Assembly (NCBI GenBank): GCA_021769525.1
Contig: JAETSQ010000007.1
Span: 1-64,000, forward strand
Length of the DNA stretch: 64,000 bases
Direction of reading: 5' to 3'
DNA from: Oscillospiraceae bacterium
GTDB taxonomy: Bacteria; Bacillota; Clostridia; Oscillospirales; Ruminococcaceae
The translations under genes and the position numbers were made by a program. Below are positions 1-8,282 of this stretch, in pieces; positions within the stretch are counted from its first letter, which is position 1; each line of letters starts with the position of its first letter. The notes under the pieces were generated by a model. The model was not told where the DNA came from, ran no database searches, and saw nothing but the letters and a program-made list of their open reading frames with translations.

Positions 1-123
1 AACAATTACTTGTTCAATCTCTCTTTCACGGTTGCGCTGCCAAAAATAATCATGCACCTGCTGGGCCAGGAAGAGAGCCAAAATGATAAGAAGAAACACC
101 TTAATACCTTTTTTCACATCCAT
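1..123 (-). CDS. N-terminus of a membrane-anchored protein, cut by the window edge
   Basis: An open frame begins at ATG 123-121 and runs off the left edge, giving 41 codons. The start is preceded by GGGAG. The product begins with a short basic stretch (MDVKKGIK), then a hydrophobic segment at about residues 9-20 ending in FLAQQ, then a charged region (QRNRERE). This is the layout of an uncleaved signal anchor with an extracytoplasmic rest. Too little is present to name a family. It is read away from the AEC permease gene on the same strand, with about 150 bases between them. Confidence 0.6.
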   Translation of the reverse strand, partial: MDVKKGIKVFLLIILALFLAQQVHDYFWQRNREREIEQVIV

Positions 124-271
124 CTCCCACTCTTTATTGGAAACAAGGGCGGTACACAATCATACTGCCCCTGCTTTACACAAATCAGCGATACAGCACC
201 TGGGAGGCATCCCCCAGTATAGAGGGATAAGAGGGCTGGGCGGCAGCCCAGATCGGGCATGAAAACTCCCC

Positions 272-1216
272 CTACAGCAGCCCCAGGGAAAGCAGCGTAT
301 AGATGATGCAGAAGAGGCTCACCACCGAAAGGGTGGTGGAAAACACCACGATCTGCCCGGCCAGCTGCCAGTCGGCACCGGGGGTGTTCCGGGCCATGAC
401 GCTGGCGGTGACAGGGGAGGGGGAGGCAAAGAGGATGAGGACGCAGAGCAGCTCCATCCGGGAAAAGCCCATCCAGACGGCGATGGGGATAAAGATGACC
501 GGCAGGAGGACCAGCTTGGCAGCCACCGCGATGGCCAGCTCCCGCCGGTAGGAGCCGATGCCCCGGAAGGTGAGGCCGCCCCCCAGGATGATGAGGCTGA
601 TGGTGGTGGCGGTGGAGGAGACGTTGCGGATGGTGGTATCGATCACCGCCGGGAAGCGGATCCCCGCCGCCAGGAGGATCACCGCCAGGACGGAGACGAC
701 GATCAGGGGGTTCTTCACCACATCCAGGAGGATCTTCCGGAGATCCGGACGCTTTCCCCGGCTGTGGACCTCCAGGCAGATCACCGCGTAGGCGTTGAAG
801 AGGGGGGCCACCACCGTGGAGGCGATGGCGATGATGCTCATATCCTGGCCGGGGTACATGGAGGTGGCAAGGCCCATCCCCAGCACTACAAAGCTGGAGC
901 GGAATACCCCCTGGATCATCACCCCCACGCGGGCGGGGTCCTTCTCCAGGCGGGGCACCAGGACCATCAGCAGCAGGAAGACCGCCGTCACCGACACCAT
1001 GCAGAAAAGCAGCAGCCGGGGATTGCTGAAGCTGGCGGCATCGGCGGTGTAGATGTTGTAGAACACCATGGCGGGCACCAGAACATTGAAGGCGAAGGTG
1101 TTCATCCTGCCGCAGCCGGTCTCATCCAGGATCCCCGCGTGGCGCAGGAGAAACCCCAGGACGATGAGCAGAAAGATGGGCAGGACGATATTCAGCGTGG
1201 TAAAAAAGGTGGTCAA
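272..1216 (-). CDS. AEC family permease
   Basis: A 314-residue integral membrane protein of the auxin efflux carrier (AEC) family, which in bacteria moves small organic acids or amino acids. It has about ten hydrophobic segments and the family layout: a first helix with LPIFLLIVLGFLLRHAGIL, a conserved FNVLVPAMVFYNI region, and a C-terminal half with helices rich in G and P. The start is TTG at 1216, with GGGGGAGG just upstream. It lies 54 bases downstream of the flavin reductase gene on the same strand, so the two are probably co-transcribed. The substrate cannot be read from the sequence. Confidence 0.85.
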   Translation of the reverse strand: MTTFFTTLNIVLPIFLLIVLGFLLRHAGILDETGCGRMNTFAFNVLVPAMVFYNIYTADAASFSNPRLLLFCMVSVTAVFLLLMVLVPRLEKDPARVGVMIQGVFRSSFVVLGMGLATSMYPGQDMSIIAIASTVVAPLFNAYAVICLEVHSRGKRPDLRKILLDVVKNPLIVVSVLAVILLAAGIRFPAVIDTTIRNVSSTATTISLIILGGGLTFRGIGSYRRELAIAVAAKLVLLPVIFIPIAVWMGFSRMELLCVLILFASPSPVTASVMARNTPGADWQLAGQIVVFSTTLSVVSLFCIIYTLLSLGLL

Positions 1217-1270
1217 AGGGCCTCCCCCCTTTCTGGACGGCGTATTGTGGCAGAAGCTCCGGGCGGCGTC

Positions 1271-1807
1271 CTATTCCAGGATGTAGGCCGCCAGGATCTC
1301 CCCGTAGTAGGCGATGTGATAATCCCGGTTGGCCCCGCAGAAGCTGCTGTCCACCCCCTGGGGGTAGAAGCGCCGGGTGTTTTCCGGGGTGATGGCGCCG
1401 GGGTCCTGGGCCTGGCGGTAGATGACCCGGCACTCCAGCGTCAGGGGCAGCTCCCGGATGGCCGGGACGGTGACGGCCTCCGGGGCCTCCAGGGTGAGGC
1501 CGGCGGCGGATACCTTGTCCAGATCCCGCCCGCTTTTGGTGCCGCAGAGGGAGAGGATCTCCCGCCCTTCGCCGTCCAGGGGGGCGCTGATGACAAACTC
1601 CGGATTCCGGTCCAGAAGCTGGCGGGTAAAGCGGTTTTCCCGCACAAAGACGGTGAAGATGGGGGTGGCCCACTGGATGCCCAGGGTCCCCCAGCCGATG
1701 GTCATAGGGTTCACCTTTCCCTCCGCCCCGGCGGTGAGAAGGATGCCTCCGGGCAGCGCCCGCAGGAGCCGGCCGGCATAGTCCCAGGGGTCGATCTTCC
1801 GTTTCAT
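1271..1807 (-). CDS. Flavin reductase family protein (flavoredoxin-like)
   Basis: A 178-residue protein with the FMN-binding split-barrel fold of the flavin-reductase-like family. The N-terminal MTIGWGTLGIQWATPIFTV stretch is the typical FMN-binding strand, followed by the VRENRFTRQLLDRNPEFVIS helix and strand. Such proteins bind FMN and pass electrons in anaerobes. Length is normal for the family (about 170-190). The ATG at 1807 follows GGGAGTAAAAAGAT. It is the first gene of a likely two-gene unit with the AEC permease. The electron partner is unknown. Confidence 0.85.
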   Translation of the reverse strand: MKRKIDPWDYAGRLLRALPGGILLTAGAEGKVNPMTIGWGTLGIQWATPIFTVFVRENRFTRQLLDRNPEFVISAPLDGEGREILSLCGTKSGRDLDKVSAAGLTLEAPEAVTVPAIRELPLTLECRVIYRQAQDPGAITPENTRRFYPQGVDSSFCGANRDYHIAYYGEILAAYILE

Positions 1808-1902
1808 ATCTTTTTACTCCCTTCCGTATGGTTTTTTCCCCTTCTATGATATACCAATCTCCTTTTTCCGGCAAGGGCCCGGCGCAAATAATCCTTCCCC
1901 GG

Positions 1903-1931
1903 TTGACTTTTTTCTCCGCTTCCCGTATCAT
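1903..1931 (+). promoter_or_regulatory. SigmaA-type promoter of the NSS transporter gene
   Basis: TTGACT at 1903-1908 and TATCAT at 1926-1931 are separated by 17 bases. Transcription would begin near 1938, leaving a leader of about 30 bases before ATG 1970. Confidence 0.6.
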
Positions 1932-1969
1932 AGGGAGGGTTTATACCACCGCAAAAGGAGAGGAAAACG

Positions 1970-3322
1970 ATGAAGCGAGAAAGTTTCGGTTCCCGCCTGG
2001 GGTTCCTGCTGGTAAGCGTGGGCTGCGCCGTGGGCATCGGGAACGTTTGGAAGTTCCCCTATGTCACCGGGGAGAACGGCGGCGGCATCTTTGTGCTGTT
2101 CTACCTGCTGTTCCTGCTGGTGATGGGGGTGCCGGTGCTCACCATGGAGCTGGCGGTGGGCCGGGCCAGCGGAAAAAGTGCCGTCCTGGCTTACCGCGCC
2201 CTGGAAAAGCCGGGGAGCCTGTGGCACATCCACGGCTGGTTCTGCGTGGCCGGCTGCGCCCTGCTGATGATGTACTACACCACCGTTTCCGGCTGGATGC
2301 TGGGGTACTTTGTAAAATTCGCCGCCGGTTCCTTCTCCGGTCTTTCCGGGGAGGCGGTGGACGGGGTCTTTTCCGCCATGCTGGCAAGCCCCGGCGAGAT
2401 GTCCCTCTGGATGATCCTAACGGTAGTGGGGGGCTTTTTGGTGTGCAGCTTCGGCCTCCGGGGCGGCCTGGAGAAGGTGACCAAGGTGATGATGCTGGGG
2501 CTGCTCTTCCTCATCGCGGTGCTGGCGGTCCACAGCCTCACCCTGCCGGGGGCGGGGGAAGGGGTCCGCTTCTACCTGCTGCCGGACCTGGACCGGGCCG
2601 CCGCCGCGGGGCTGGGGAATGTGGCCACCGCCGCCATGAACCAGGCTTTCTTTACCCTCAGCCTGGGCATCGCCGCCATGGAGGTCTTCGGCAGCTATAT
2701 GAGCCGGGAGCACACCCTCACCAGCGAGGCGGTGCGCATCTGCGCCCTGGATACCTTCGTGGCCCTGATGGCGGGCCTTATCATCTTCCCCGCCTGCTTC
2801 TCCTTCGGGGTCCGGCCGGACAGCGGCCCCTCCCTTATCTTTATGACCCTGCCCAAGGTCTTCCTGGGCATGGCGGGGGGACGGCTCTGGGGGACCCTGT
2901 TCTTCCTCTTTATGACCTTCGCCAGCTTTTCCACCGTCATCGCCGTCTTTGAGAACCTCCAGGCCAACTGCATGGATAACTTCGGCTGGAGCCGGAAGAA
3001 GTCCGCCCTCCTGGGCGGGGCGTTCATTCTCATCGCCAGCTTTCCCTGTGTGCTGGGCTTCAACCTCTGGAAAGGGGTGCAGTTTCCCGGCATCGGGGAC
3101 ATCCAGACCTTTGAGGATTTCCTGGTCTCCAACCTGCTGCTCCCCCTGGGCTCCCTTGTGTACCTGCTCTTCTGCGTCACCAAATGGGGCTGGGGCTTTG
3201 ACAGCTACCTGGCGGAGACCAACACCGGCGAGGGCCTCCGGATGCCCCGGTGGCTGAAGCCCTACTTCCAGTACGTTCTGCCGGTGCTGATCCTGGTCAT
3301 CCTGGTCCAGGGGCTGATCTGA
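1970..3322 (+). CDS. Sodium-dependent transporter, NSS (SNF) family
   Basis: A 450-residue neurotransmitter:sodium symporter family protein, expected to bring amino acids in with sodium. The first helix carries the family signature G-C-A-V-G-I-G-N-V-W-K-F-P-Y (residues about 17-30), followed by the ENGGG motif. About eleven to twelve membrane segments are visible, the size of bacterial LeuT/MhsT relatives. ATG 1970 follows AAAAGGAGAGG. It stands alone, with its own promoter 40-70 bases upstream and dispersed repeats downstream. The substrate is not determined by the sequence. Confidence 0.92.
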   Translation: MKRESFGSRLGFLLVSVGCAVGIGNVWKFPYVTGENGGGIFVLFYLLFLLVMGVPVLTMELAVGRASGKSAVLAYRALEKPGSLWHIHGWFCVAGCALLMMYYTTVSGWMLGYFVKFAAGSFSGLSGEAVDGVFSAMLASPGEMSLWMILTVVGGFLVCSFGLRGGLEKVTKVMMLGLLFLIAVLAVHSLTLPGAGEGVRFYLLPDLDRAAAAGLGNVATAAMNQAFFTLSLGIAAMEVFGSYMSREHTLTSEAVRICALDTFVALMAGLIIFPACFSFGVRPDSGPSLIFMTLPKVFLGMAGGRLWGTLFFLFMTFASFSTVIAVFENLQANCMDNFGWSRKKSALLGGAFILIASFPCVLGFNLWKGVQFPGIGDIQTFEDFLVSNLLLPLGSLVYLLFCVTKWGWGFDSYLAETNTGEGLRMPRWLKPYFQYVLPVLILVILVQGLI

Positions 3323-3339
3323 TTTCCCGCCGCCTCCAA

Positions 3340-3480
3340 ACTTCTCACAGACCATTCGCCAATCTGGGCTGCCGCCATCTCCGCGCTAAAAGCCTCGCTT
3401 CGCTCGGTTGCGCTCCGAAACGCGCCTGCGGGCGCAGAGCCCTGCCTTCTTTTCCTTTTCACGGGAAAAGGAAAAGAAGC
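3340..3480. repeat. Composite dispersed repeat (type B followed by type A palindrome)
   Basis: The gene-free stretch 3323-3669 begins with a type B element (about 3356-3440: CCATCTCCGCGCTAAAAGCC, then CGCTTCGCTCGG and GCGCCTGCGGGCGC hairpins). Its closest relative in the window is at 62765-62830. It is followed directly by a type A palindrome at 3446-3479, with 15-base arms CTTCTTTTCCTTTTC and GAAAAGGAAAAGAAG around ACGG. Seven type A copies occur in the window, all intergenic. Confidence 0.75.
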
Positions 3481-3567
3481 AAAAGGAAAAGCGGCCAATT
3501 TTTCACAGCACAGCAAATTTTCTTCAAAATCTGCGCGGTCCGGCCATTTCCTTCCCCTCCGGACAAC

Positions 3568-3596
3568 TTGCCTTAGAGCGCCCTGCATGATAGAAT
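3568..3596 (+). promoter_or_regulatory. Promoter of the cysteine-synthase-like gene
   Basis: TTGCCT at 3568-3573 and TAGAAT at 3591-3596 with a 17-base spacer. The start of transcription should be near 3603, immediately before the leader hairpin at 3614-3649. Confidence 0.5.
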
Positions 3597-3613
3597 GGAA
3601 CGAGACAAAAGTA

Positions 3614-3649
3614 GAACCTGTATTCATAGCTGGTTGTGAATATAGGTTC
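3614..3649 (+). promoter_or_regulatory. 16-bp leader hairpin before the Shine-Dalgarno site
   Basis: As RNA, GAACCUGUAUUCAUAG pairs over all 16 positions (with three G-U pairs) with the downstream UUGUGAAUAUAGGUUC, closing a CUGG loop. The AGAGGAGGAGG ribosome site starts only three bases after the stem. No U-tract follows, so it is not a classical terminator. A role in mRNA stability, start-site access or protein binding is inferred. Confidence 0.6.
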
Positions 3650-3669
3650 TTAGAGGAGGAGGCATCACG

Positions 3670-4608
3670 ATGGTATACAATAACATCCTGGAGGCGGTGG
3701 GGCACACCCCCCTCATCCGCCTGGGGCGGATGAACGGCGACCCTCAAAAAAGCGCCCAGGTGCTGGTGAAGTTTGAGGGGGTAAACGTGGGGGGCTCCAT
3801 CAAGACCCGCACCGCCCTGAGCATGATCCTCCAGGCGGAGCGGGAGGGAAAGATCGGCAGGGATACCGTCATTGTGGAGCCCACCAGCGGCAACCAGGGG
3901 ATCGGCCTGGCCCTTATCGGGGCGGTGCGGGGGTATCGCACCGTCATCGTCATGCCCGATTCGGTGAGCGAGGAGCGCCGCAAGCTGGTGCGCCACTACG
4001 GGGCGGAGGTAGTGCTGGTCCACGACGACGGGGACATCGGGGACTGCATCCGCCGGTGCCTGGCCACCGCCCTGGAGATGGCGGCCAAGGACCCCAACGT
4101 GTACGTGCCCCAGCAGTTTGAAAATCCCGCCAACAACCTGGCCCACCGCAGCCAGACCGGCGTGGAGATCCTGGAGCAGGCGGAGGGGCCCATCCACGGC
4201 TTCTGCTCCGGCATCGGCACCGGGGGGACCATCAGCGGCGTGGGGGAGGTGCTGCGGCAGCGGTACCCGGACCTGACCATCTGGGCGGTGGAGCCGGAAA
4301 ACGCCGCCATCCTCTCCGGCGGGGCCATCGGCACCCACATCCAGATGGGGATCGGCGACGGACTGATCCCCAAGAACCTGAACCAGAAAATTTACGACAA
4401 GGTCTGCATCGTCACCGACCGGGAGGCCATCGACACCGCCAGGGCCCTGGCCCGGCAGGAGGGCATCCTCTGCGGCATCTCCAGCGGCACCAACGTGGCG
4501 GCGGCCCTGCGGCTGGCCAAGGAGCTGGGTCCGGGCAAAACGGTGGTGACCCTCCTCCCCGACACGGCGGAGCGGTACTTTTCCACCCCCCTCTTCGAGG
4601 GCGAGTGA
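3670..4608 (+). CDS. cysK: PLP-dependent cysteine synthase family protein
   Basis: A 312-residue fold-type II PLP enzyme, closest by motif to cysteine synthase (O-acetylserine plus sulfide to cysteine). Lys45 in GGSIKTR is the expected Schiff-base lysine. The PTSGNQGIGLA loop corresponds to the substrate loop PTSGNTGIGLA, with Q in place of the usual T. The phosphate loop GTGGTISG and the C-terminal GISSGTN motif are present. The start follows a very strong AGGAGGAGG site and the leader hairpin. No serine acetyltransferase lies nearby. The N-V-G-G-S and N-Q-G variants leave room for a related activity, so the symbol is by family only. Confidence 0.82.
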   Translation: MVYNNILEAVGHTPLIRLGRMNGDPQKSAQVLVKFEGVNVGGSIKTRTALSMILQAEREGKIGRDTVIVEPTSGNQGIGLALIGAVRGYRTVIVMPDSVSEERRKLVRHYGAEVVLVHDDGDIGDCIRRCLATALEMAAKDPNVYVPQQFENPANNLAHRSQTGVEILEQAEGPIHGFCSGIGTGGTISGVGEVLRQRYPDLTIWAVEPENAAILSGGAIGTHIQMGIGDGLIPKNLNQKIYDKVCIVTDREAIDTARALARQEGILCGISSGTNVAAALRLAKELGPGKTVVTLLPDTAERYFSTPLFEGE

Positions 4609-4616
4609 CCACAAAG

Positions 4617-4655
4617 GAAAAGGCGGCGGGTTTTCCCGCCGCCTCTTTTCTTTTT
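4617..4655. terminator. Bidirectional terminator between cysK and the rhodanese gene
   Basis: AGGCGGCGGG (4621-4630) pairs with CCCGCCGCCT (4635-4644) around a TTTT loop. T-rich tracts follow on the plus strand and A-rich tracts precede, so it can end transcripts from both sides. Confidence 0.8.
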
Positions 4656-4975
4656 CACCGCTCCAGCTGCCATTCCAGGTAGCCGCCAACGTCGTAGACC
4701 TGGGTATAGCCCAGCTCCGCCAGACGCTGGGCGGGACGCCAACTACAGGCGCCGGTGCGGCAGAAGACCAGCACCGGGGCTGCGGCATCCCGCAGCAGCA
4801 GGGGGGCCTTGCGGTCCACCTCCGCCTCCGGGATGGAAACAGCGCCGGGCAGCGTTCCCCGCCGGTATTCCGCGGGGCTGCGGGTGTCCACCAGGACGGC
4901 CCGGTGGTCCTCCAGCAGCAGCTGCCTGGCCTGTGGGATGGTAAGGTGGGTGTAGCCTTTGCCCTTCAACGGCAT
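4655..4975 (-). CDS. Rhodanese-like domain protein
   Basis: A 106-residue single-domain rhodanese. The frame carries the N-terminal VLVDTRSPAEYRRGTLPGAVSIP motif (CH2A-like) and the active-site loop C-R-T-G-A-C-S with the catalytic Cys at about residue 72, then the WRPAQRLAELGY helix and YDVGGYLEW ending. It probably transfers sulfane sulfur or serves as a thiol redox protein in the cytoplasm. I chose ATG 4975 because AAAGGAG lies eight bases upstream. A GTG at 5062, overlapping the stop of the upstream lipoprotein gene, could add 29 residues but has no better ribosome site. Likely one operon with that lipoprotein gene. Confidence 0.85.
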   Translation of the reverse strand: MPLKGKGYTHLTIPQARQLLLEDHRAVLVDTRSPAEYRRGTLPGAVSIPEAEVDRKAPLLLRDAAAPVLVFCRTGACSWRPAQRLAELGYTQVYDVGGYLEWQLER

Positions 4976-5058
4976 CAGCTCCTTTGCTTCTGTCTGTACC
5001 CCGAAGCCGGAAAAAGCAGGGGGCACATCCTCAGCATATGCAGGGATCCGCCGCCCGG

Positions 5059-5799
5059 TCACTGGAGGGGCCGGACCTCCAGCGCAACGCCCTGGGGAGG
5101 AATGCTGCGGGTACTGATGCCCTTATGATAGATGTTCAGCTCCACACCTTCGGTCAGCGCCTCCTGCGAGAGCCTGAACTGCGTATCCGTGCCGGTGTGG
5201 AAAACGAACTGCACCATAGGATCCTGCCGGTTTTCCGCCGGGGTATCCAGGGGGACCATCACCAGGTCCACGCTGCCATCCTCCCGCTCCTGTCGCTCCA
5301 CCAGAATGCCGTTGTAGTAGACCATATCCGCGGGGAGCAGCTTATTGGCGGCAATGACCTTTTGGCCGGGGAGCTCACCGTCTGCTTCCCCGGCGGGGTG
5401 GTAGAACACCTCCAGGTGATCCCCCTCCCGGACGGAGGAAAGCTCAAAGCTGGTCCGGCTGCTGTCCGTGAAGACTGCCGTCAGCTGCTCCGCCAGGCCG
5501 GAGCCGGGGAATGCGGCAAGACAGTAGGTCACTTCCCCATCGCTGCCGGTGTCTATGGATGTTACCGTCCCCCGGTACCGGGCGGCATCGGCAACATAAA
5601 GCTGATCCATGACCGTGTCCTCCTTTTCATCTTCCGTTTTCTCCGGCTCCTGCTCCTGCTCCTGCGGCACCGATGCCACCGGGGTGACCGGGGCGGAAGA
5701 GGGATCATCGGACGGGGCGGCAGGAGCCTGGGTACAGGCCGCCAAAGCGCAGCAGGCAAGCAGGGCTGCCGGCAATAAGAGCATCTGTTTCATAGACAT
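5059..5799 (-). CDS. Lipoprotein of unknown function
   Basis: A 246-residue protein with a lipoprotein signal (hydrophobic MLLLPAALLACCAL, lipobox LAAC, Cys about 22). A disordered P/E/D-rich linker (residues about 23-65) follows, then a folded domain with several beta strands (YRGTVTSIDTGSDGEVTYCLA, DHLEVFYH, GSVDLVMVPL). It should sit on the outer face of the cell membrane. ATG 5799 has AAGGAGG eight bases upstream. It is followed by the rhodanese gene on the same strand. I do not recognise the folded domain; OB-like folds are possible but unproven. Confidence 0.8.
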   Translation of the reverse strand: MSMKQMLLLPAALLACCALAACTQAPAAPSDDPSSAPVTPVASVPQEQEQEPEKTEDEKEDTVMDQLYVADAARYRGTVTSIDTGSDGEVTYCLAAFPGSGLAEQLTAVFTDSSRTSFELSSVREGDHLEVFYHPAGEADGELPGQKVIAANKLLPADMVYYNGILVERQEREDGSVDLVMVPLDTPAENRQDPMVQFVFHTGTDTQFRLSQEALTEGVELNIYHKGISTRSIPPQGVALEVRPLQ

Positions 5800-5918
5800 A
5801 TGCGTTTCCTCCTTATGGTTAGAACTTTAAGCTCTTCGCTTTAACAGTGCCGCCAAATTCCGGATCTATTGCATCCCGAAAAATATCCGCTCCGGTGTCC
5901 ATCCTCCGCCGCCCTGTA

Positions 5919-5951
5919 TAAAAGGCTCCCCCCTGCTTTGGGAGGAGCCTG
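5919..5951 (-). terminator. Terminator after the DUF1858 gene
   Basis: On the minus strand AGGCTCC pairs with GGAGCCT across a short purine-rich loop and is followed by TTTTA. It lies just past the stop codon of the DUF1858 gene. Confidence 0.65.
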
Positions 5952-5967
5952 AAAGGCAGCGGAGCGG

Positions 5968-6162
5968 TCACTCCACCGCGGCGTTCAGGGCCCTGATGAG
6001 GCGGTCCAGGTCCATGCCGTGGGCCTTGGCCCCCTGCTCGATGGTCTCAAAGTGGGCGGCGGCGCAGCCCAGGCACCCCATGCCGAAGGCACGGAACACC
6101 TCCACCGTGGCGGGGTAGTTCTGCACCGTCTCCATAATGCCGTCCTGTAAAGAAATTTTCAC
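5968..6162 (-). CDS. DUF1858 domain protein (redox-disulfide type)
   Basis: A 64-residue protein made of a single DUF1858 domain, the small helical domain associated with hybrid-cluster-type redox proteins. The visible marks are the helix TVQNYPATVEVFRAFGMGC and the C-x-x-C pair (Cys30, Cys33, CLGC), then AHFETIEQGAKAHG. GTG 6162 is set by AAGGAGG seven bases upstream. It is probably a thiol or metal-site electron protein in the cytoplasm. It may share a message with mscL, whose stop is 30 bases upstream. Confidence 0.85.
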   Translation of the reverse strand: MKISLQDGIMETVQNYPATVEVFRAFGMGCLGCAAAHFETIEQGAKAHGMDLDRLIRALNAAVE

Positions 6163-6192
6163 CGCAGTTCCTCCTTGGTTTTATACGATACG

Positions 6193-6663
6193 TTATTTTT
6201 CTGCACTTTTCTCCAGAATATCCCGAATCTCCCGCAGCACCTCCAGCTCCGGGGCGGGCGCCGGCGGTTCGGGAGCCGGAGCAGGCTCCTCCTCCTTCTT
6301 CCGGCGGAAGGTGTTCATCAGCTTCACCATAAAGAAGACCACAAAGGCGATGATGAGAAAATTCACCACCTGCTGGATGAAGTTGCCGTAGGCGATGGCG
6401 ATGCCGGGGTCCTCCCCGCTGGCCGGCACCAGGGTCAGCGCCATGGAGGTAAAATCAGTATCCCCAATGATCCAGGCAATAAACGGGGTGATGAGGTCCT
6501 TCACCAGGCTGTTGACAATGGAGGTGAAAGCGGAACCGACGATGATACCTACGGCCATATCCACCACGTTGCCGCGGGAGATGAACTCCTTAAACTCCCC
6601 TGCCAGCCCCTTGGCCTTGCCGGCTGTGTCCTTGACGTCTACCTTCATAAAACGACCTTCCAT
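6193..6663 (-). CDS. mscL: Large-conductance mechanosensitive channel
   Basis: A 156-residue MscL. The pore helix carries the family sequence FISRGNVVDMAVGIIVGSAFTSIVNSLVKDLITP (residues about 25-58), then a periplasm-side loop, the second helix NFIQQVVNFLIIAFVVFFMVKLMN, and a cytoplasmic bundle helix (ELEVLREIRDIL). The channel opens under membrane tension to release solutes on hypo-osmotic shock. The linker before the last helix is a proline/glutamate-rich stretch. ATG 6663 lies nine bases after CAGGAGG. The next genes on this strand encode the Trk potassium system, which fits an osmotic theme, though co-transcription is not shown. Confidence 0.95.
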   Translation of the reverse strand: MEGRFMKVDVKDTAGKAKGLAGEFKEFISRGNVVDMAVGIIVGSAFTSIVNSLVKDLITPFIAWIIGDTDFTSMALTLVPASGEDPGIAIAYGNFIQQVVNFLIIAFVVFFMVKLMNTFRRKKEEEPAPAPEPPAPAPELEVLREIRDILEKSAEK

Positions 6664-6809
6664 ATTTGACGACCTCCTGCTTTGATGTTGTATGACAAGT
6701 TATTTGCCTTTACACATTTCCCAGCCGGTAGGGGTAGCCCGACTCGATGCTGAGGGGCCGGACAGCCTTTTCCGTTTCGTTGTTTTTCGCCATTTTTATA
6801 CATTCCGTA

Positions 6810-8264
6810 TCATCCTTTTCTCCGCTTGCCGATCCACACGCTGGGAGCGAAGAGCATCAGCATGGGGAAGATCTCCAGGCGGCCCAGGAGCATATCCAAG
6901 ATCAGCACCAGCTTGGAAAGGGGGGAAAGGGTGGCGTACCCCCCCATGGGCCCCACCACCCCCAGGCCGGGGCCGATGTTGTTGATGCAGGCCATCACCG
7001 CGGAGAAGGTGCTGTCAAAATCCATATTGTCCAGGGAGACCAGCAGCACCGAGGCTATGATGAGGAACACCAGGATAAAGAAATAGGTGAATACGTTGTG
7101 GATGGTCTGGTCCTCCAGGGGCTTCCCCTCAAACTGGAGGGTGTACACCGACCGGGGGTGGAGCATCCGGCTGATCTCCCGCTTGGCGCTTTTCAGCATG
7201 ATGATGAGGCGGGAGACCTTCATGCCGCCGCCGGTGCTGCCGGCGCAGGCCCCCACCAGCATCAGCACCATCAGCAGCATCCGGGAGAGCTCCGGCCAGA
7301 GGTTGAAATCCGCCGTGGCAAAGCCGGTGGTGGTGATGATGGACGACACCTGGAAGAAGGCGTACCGCAGGCTTCGGAGCATCCCTCCCCACTGGGGCAG
7401 GGTATTCCAGGCGATGAGCAGGGTAGCCCCGGCGATGATCCCCAGGTACCACCGCAGCTCCTCGCTGCGCAGGATGCTCCGGAGCTTCCCCATCAGCAGC
7501 AGGTAGTAGATGTTAAAGTTCACCCCGAAGAGCACCATCCCGATGGAGAGCACCACATCGATGTAGGCGCTGTCGTAGTGGGCGATGCTGTCCCCCCAGA
7601 TGCCGAAGCCCCCGGTGCCGGCGGTGCCGAAGGCGTGAACGGCGCTGTCGTAGAGGGGCATCCCCCCCAGGAGCAGCAGGCCGATGAGCACCACCGTCAT
7701 GGTGATGTAGATGCCGTAGAGGATCATGGCGGTATCCCGCACCTTGGGCACCAGTTTGCCCACCACCGGGCCGGGGCTTTCCGCCCGCATGATGTGGACG
7801 CTGCGCCCCCCGGAAAGGGGAACGATGGCCAGGAGGAACACCAGCACCCCCATGCCCCCCACCCAGTGGGTGAAGCTGCGCCAGAAGAGGAGCCCCCGGC
7901 TCATCCCCTCCACATCGGTGAGGATGCTGGCCCCGGTGGTGGTGAAGCCGGACACCGTCTCAAAGACCGCGTCGATGTAGCCGGGGATGGCCCCCGCGAA
8001 GACAAAGGGCAGCGCCCCCACCAGGGACATCACCACCCAGGAGAGGGCGGTGACCACAAACCCCTCCCTGGCGTAGATCACGGTGTTTTTGGGCTTTTTG
8101 AGGGTGAAGAGCAGCCCCGCCCCGCTGGCGATGAGGATGGCGGTCAGCAGGGGCATCAGGTCCCCCTCCCCGCAGAGAAAGGCCACCAGGGCCGGCAGGC
8201 TCATGAGGATGGCCTCCGCCTTGAGGATGGTGCCCAGTATGTAGACGATCATTCCATAGTTCAT
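6810..8264 (-). CDS. trkH: Trk-type potassium uptake membrane subunit
   Basis: A 484-residue TrkH/KtrB family protein, the potassium-translocating subunit. It has four repeated pore modules; selectivity-filter-like glycines appear at TTTGASILTD, GTAGTGGFG, ITTTGFATAD and GPGLGVVGP, each after a short pore helix. The full-length TrkH family size (about 480) is kept. The gene begins 18 bases after trkA ends, so the gate and pore subunits form one operon. ATG 8264 follows a weak GGGGGAA site, suggesting coupled translation. Confidence 0.93.
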   Translation of the reverse strand: MNYGMIVYILGTILKAEAILMSLPALVAFLCGEGDLMPLLTAILIASGAGLLFTLKKPKNTVIYAREGFVVTALSWVVMSLVGALPFVFAGAIPGYIDAVFETVSGFTTTGASILTDVEGMSRGLLFWRSFTHWVGGMGVLVFLLAIVPLSGGRSVHIMRAESPGPVVGKLVPKVRDTAMILYGIYITMTVVLIGLLLLGGMPLYDSAVHAFGTAGTGGFGIWGDSIAHYDSAYIDVVLSIGMVLFGVNFNIYYLLLMGKLRSILRSEELRWYLGIIAGATLLIAWNTLPQWGGMLRSLRYAFFQVSSIITTTGFATADFNLWPELSRMLLMVLMLVGACAGSTGGGMKVSRLIIMLKSAKREISRMLHPRSVYTLQFEGKPLEDQTIHNVFTYFFILVFLIIASVLLVSLDNMDFDSTFSAVMACINNIGPGLGVVGPMGGYATLSPLSKLVLILDMLLGRLEIFPMLMLFAPSVWIGKRRKG

Positions 8265-8282
8265 ACAGGCTGTTCCCCCGCT

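Noticed and set aside
10..222. A plus-strand 70-codon frame at the left edge
   Set aside because: It is opposite the minus-strand membrane-anchored gene start and has no ribosome site.
3614..3649. T-box or tRNA-like element from GAACC/GGTTC arms
   Set aside because: Only a plain hairpin; the T-box antiterminator consensus and specifier loop are absent.
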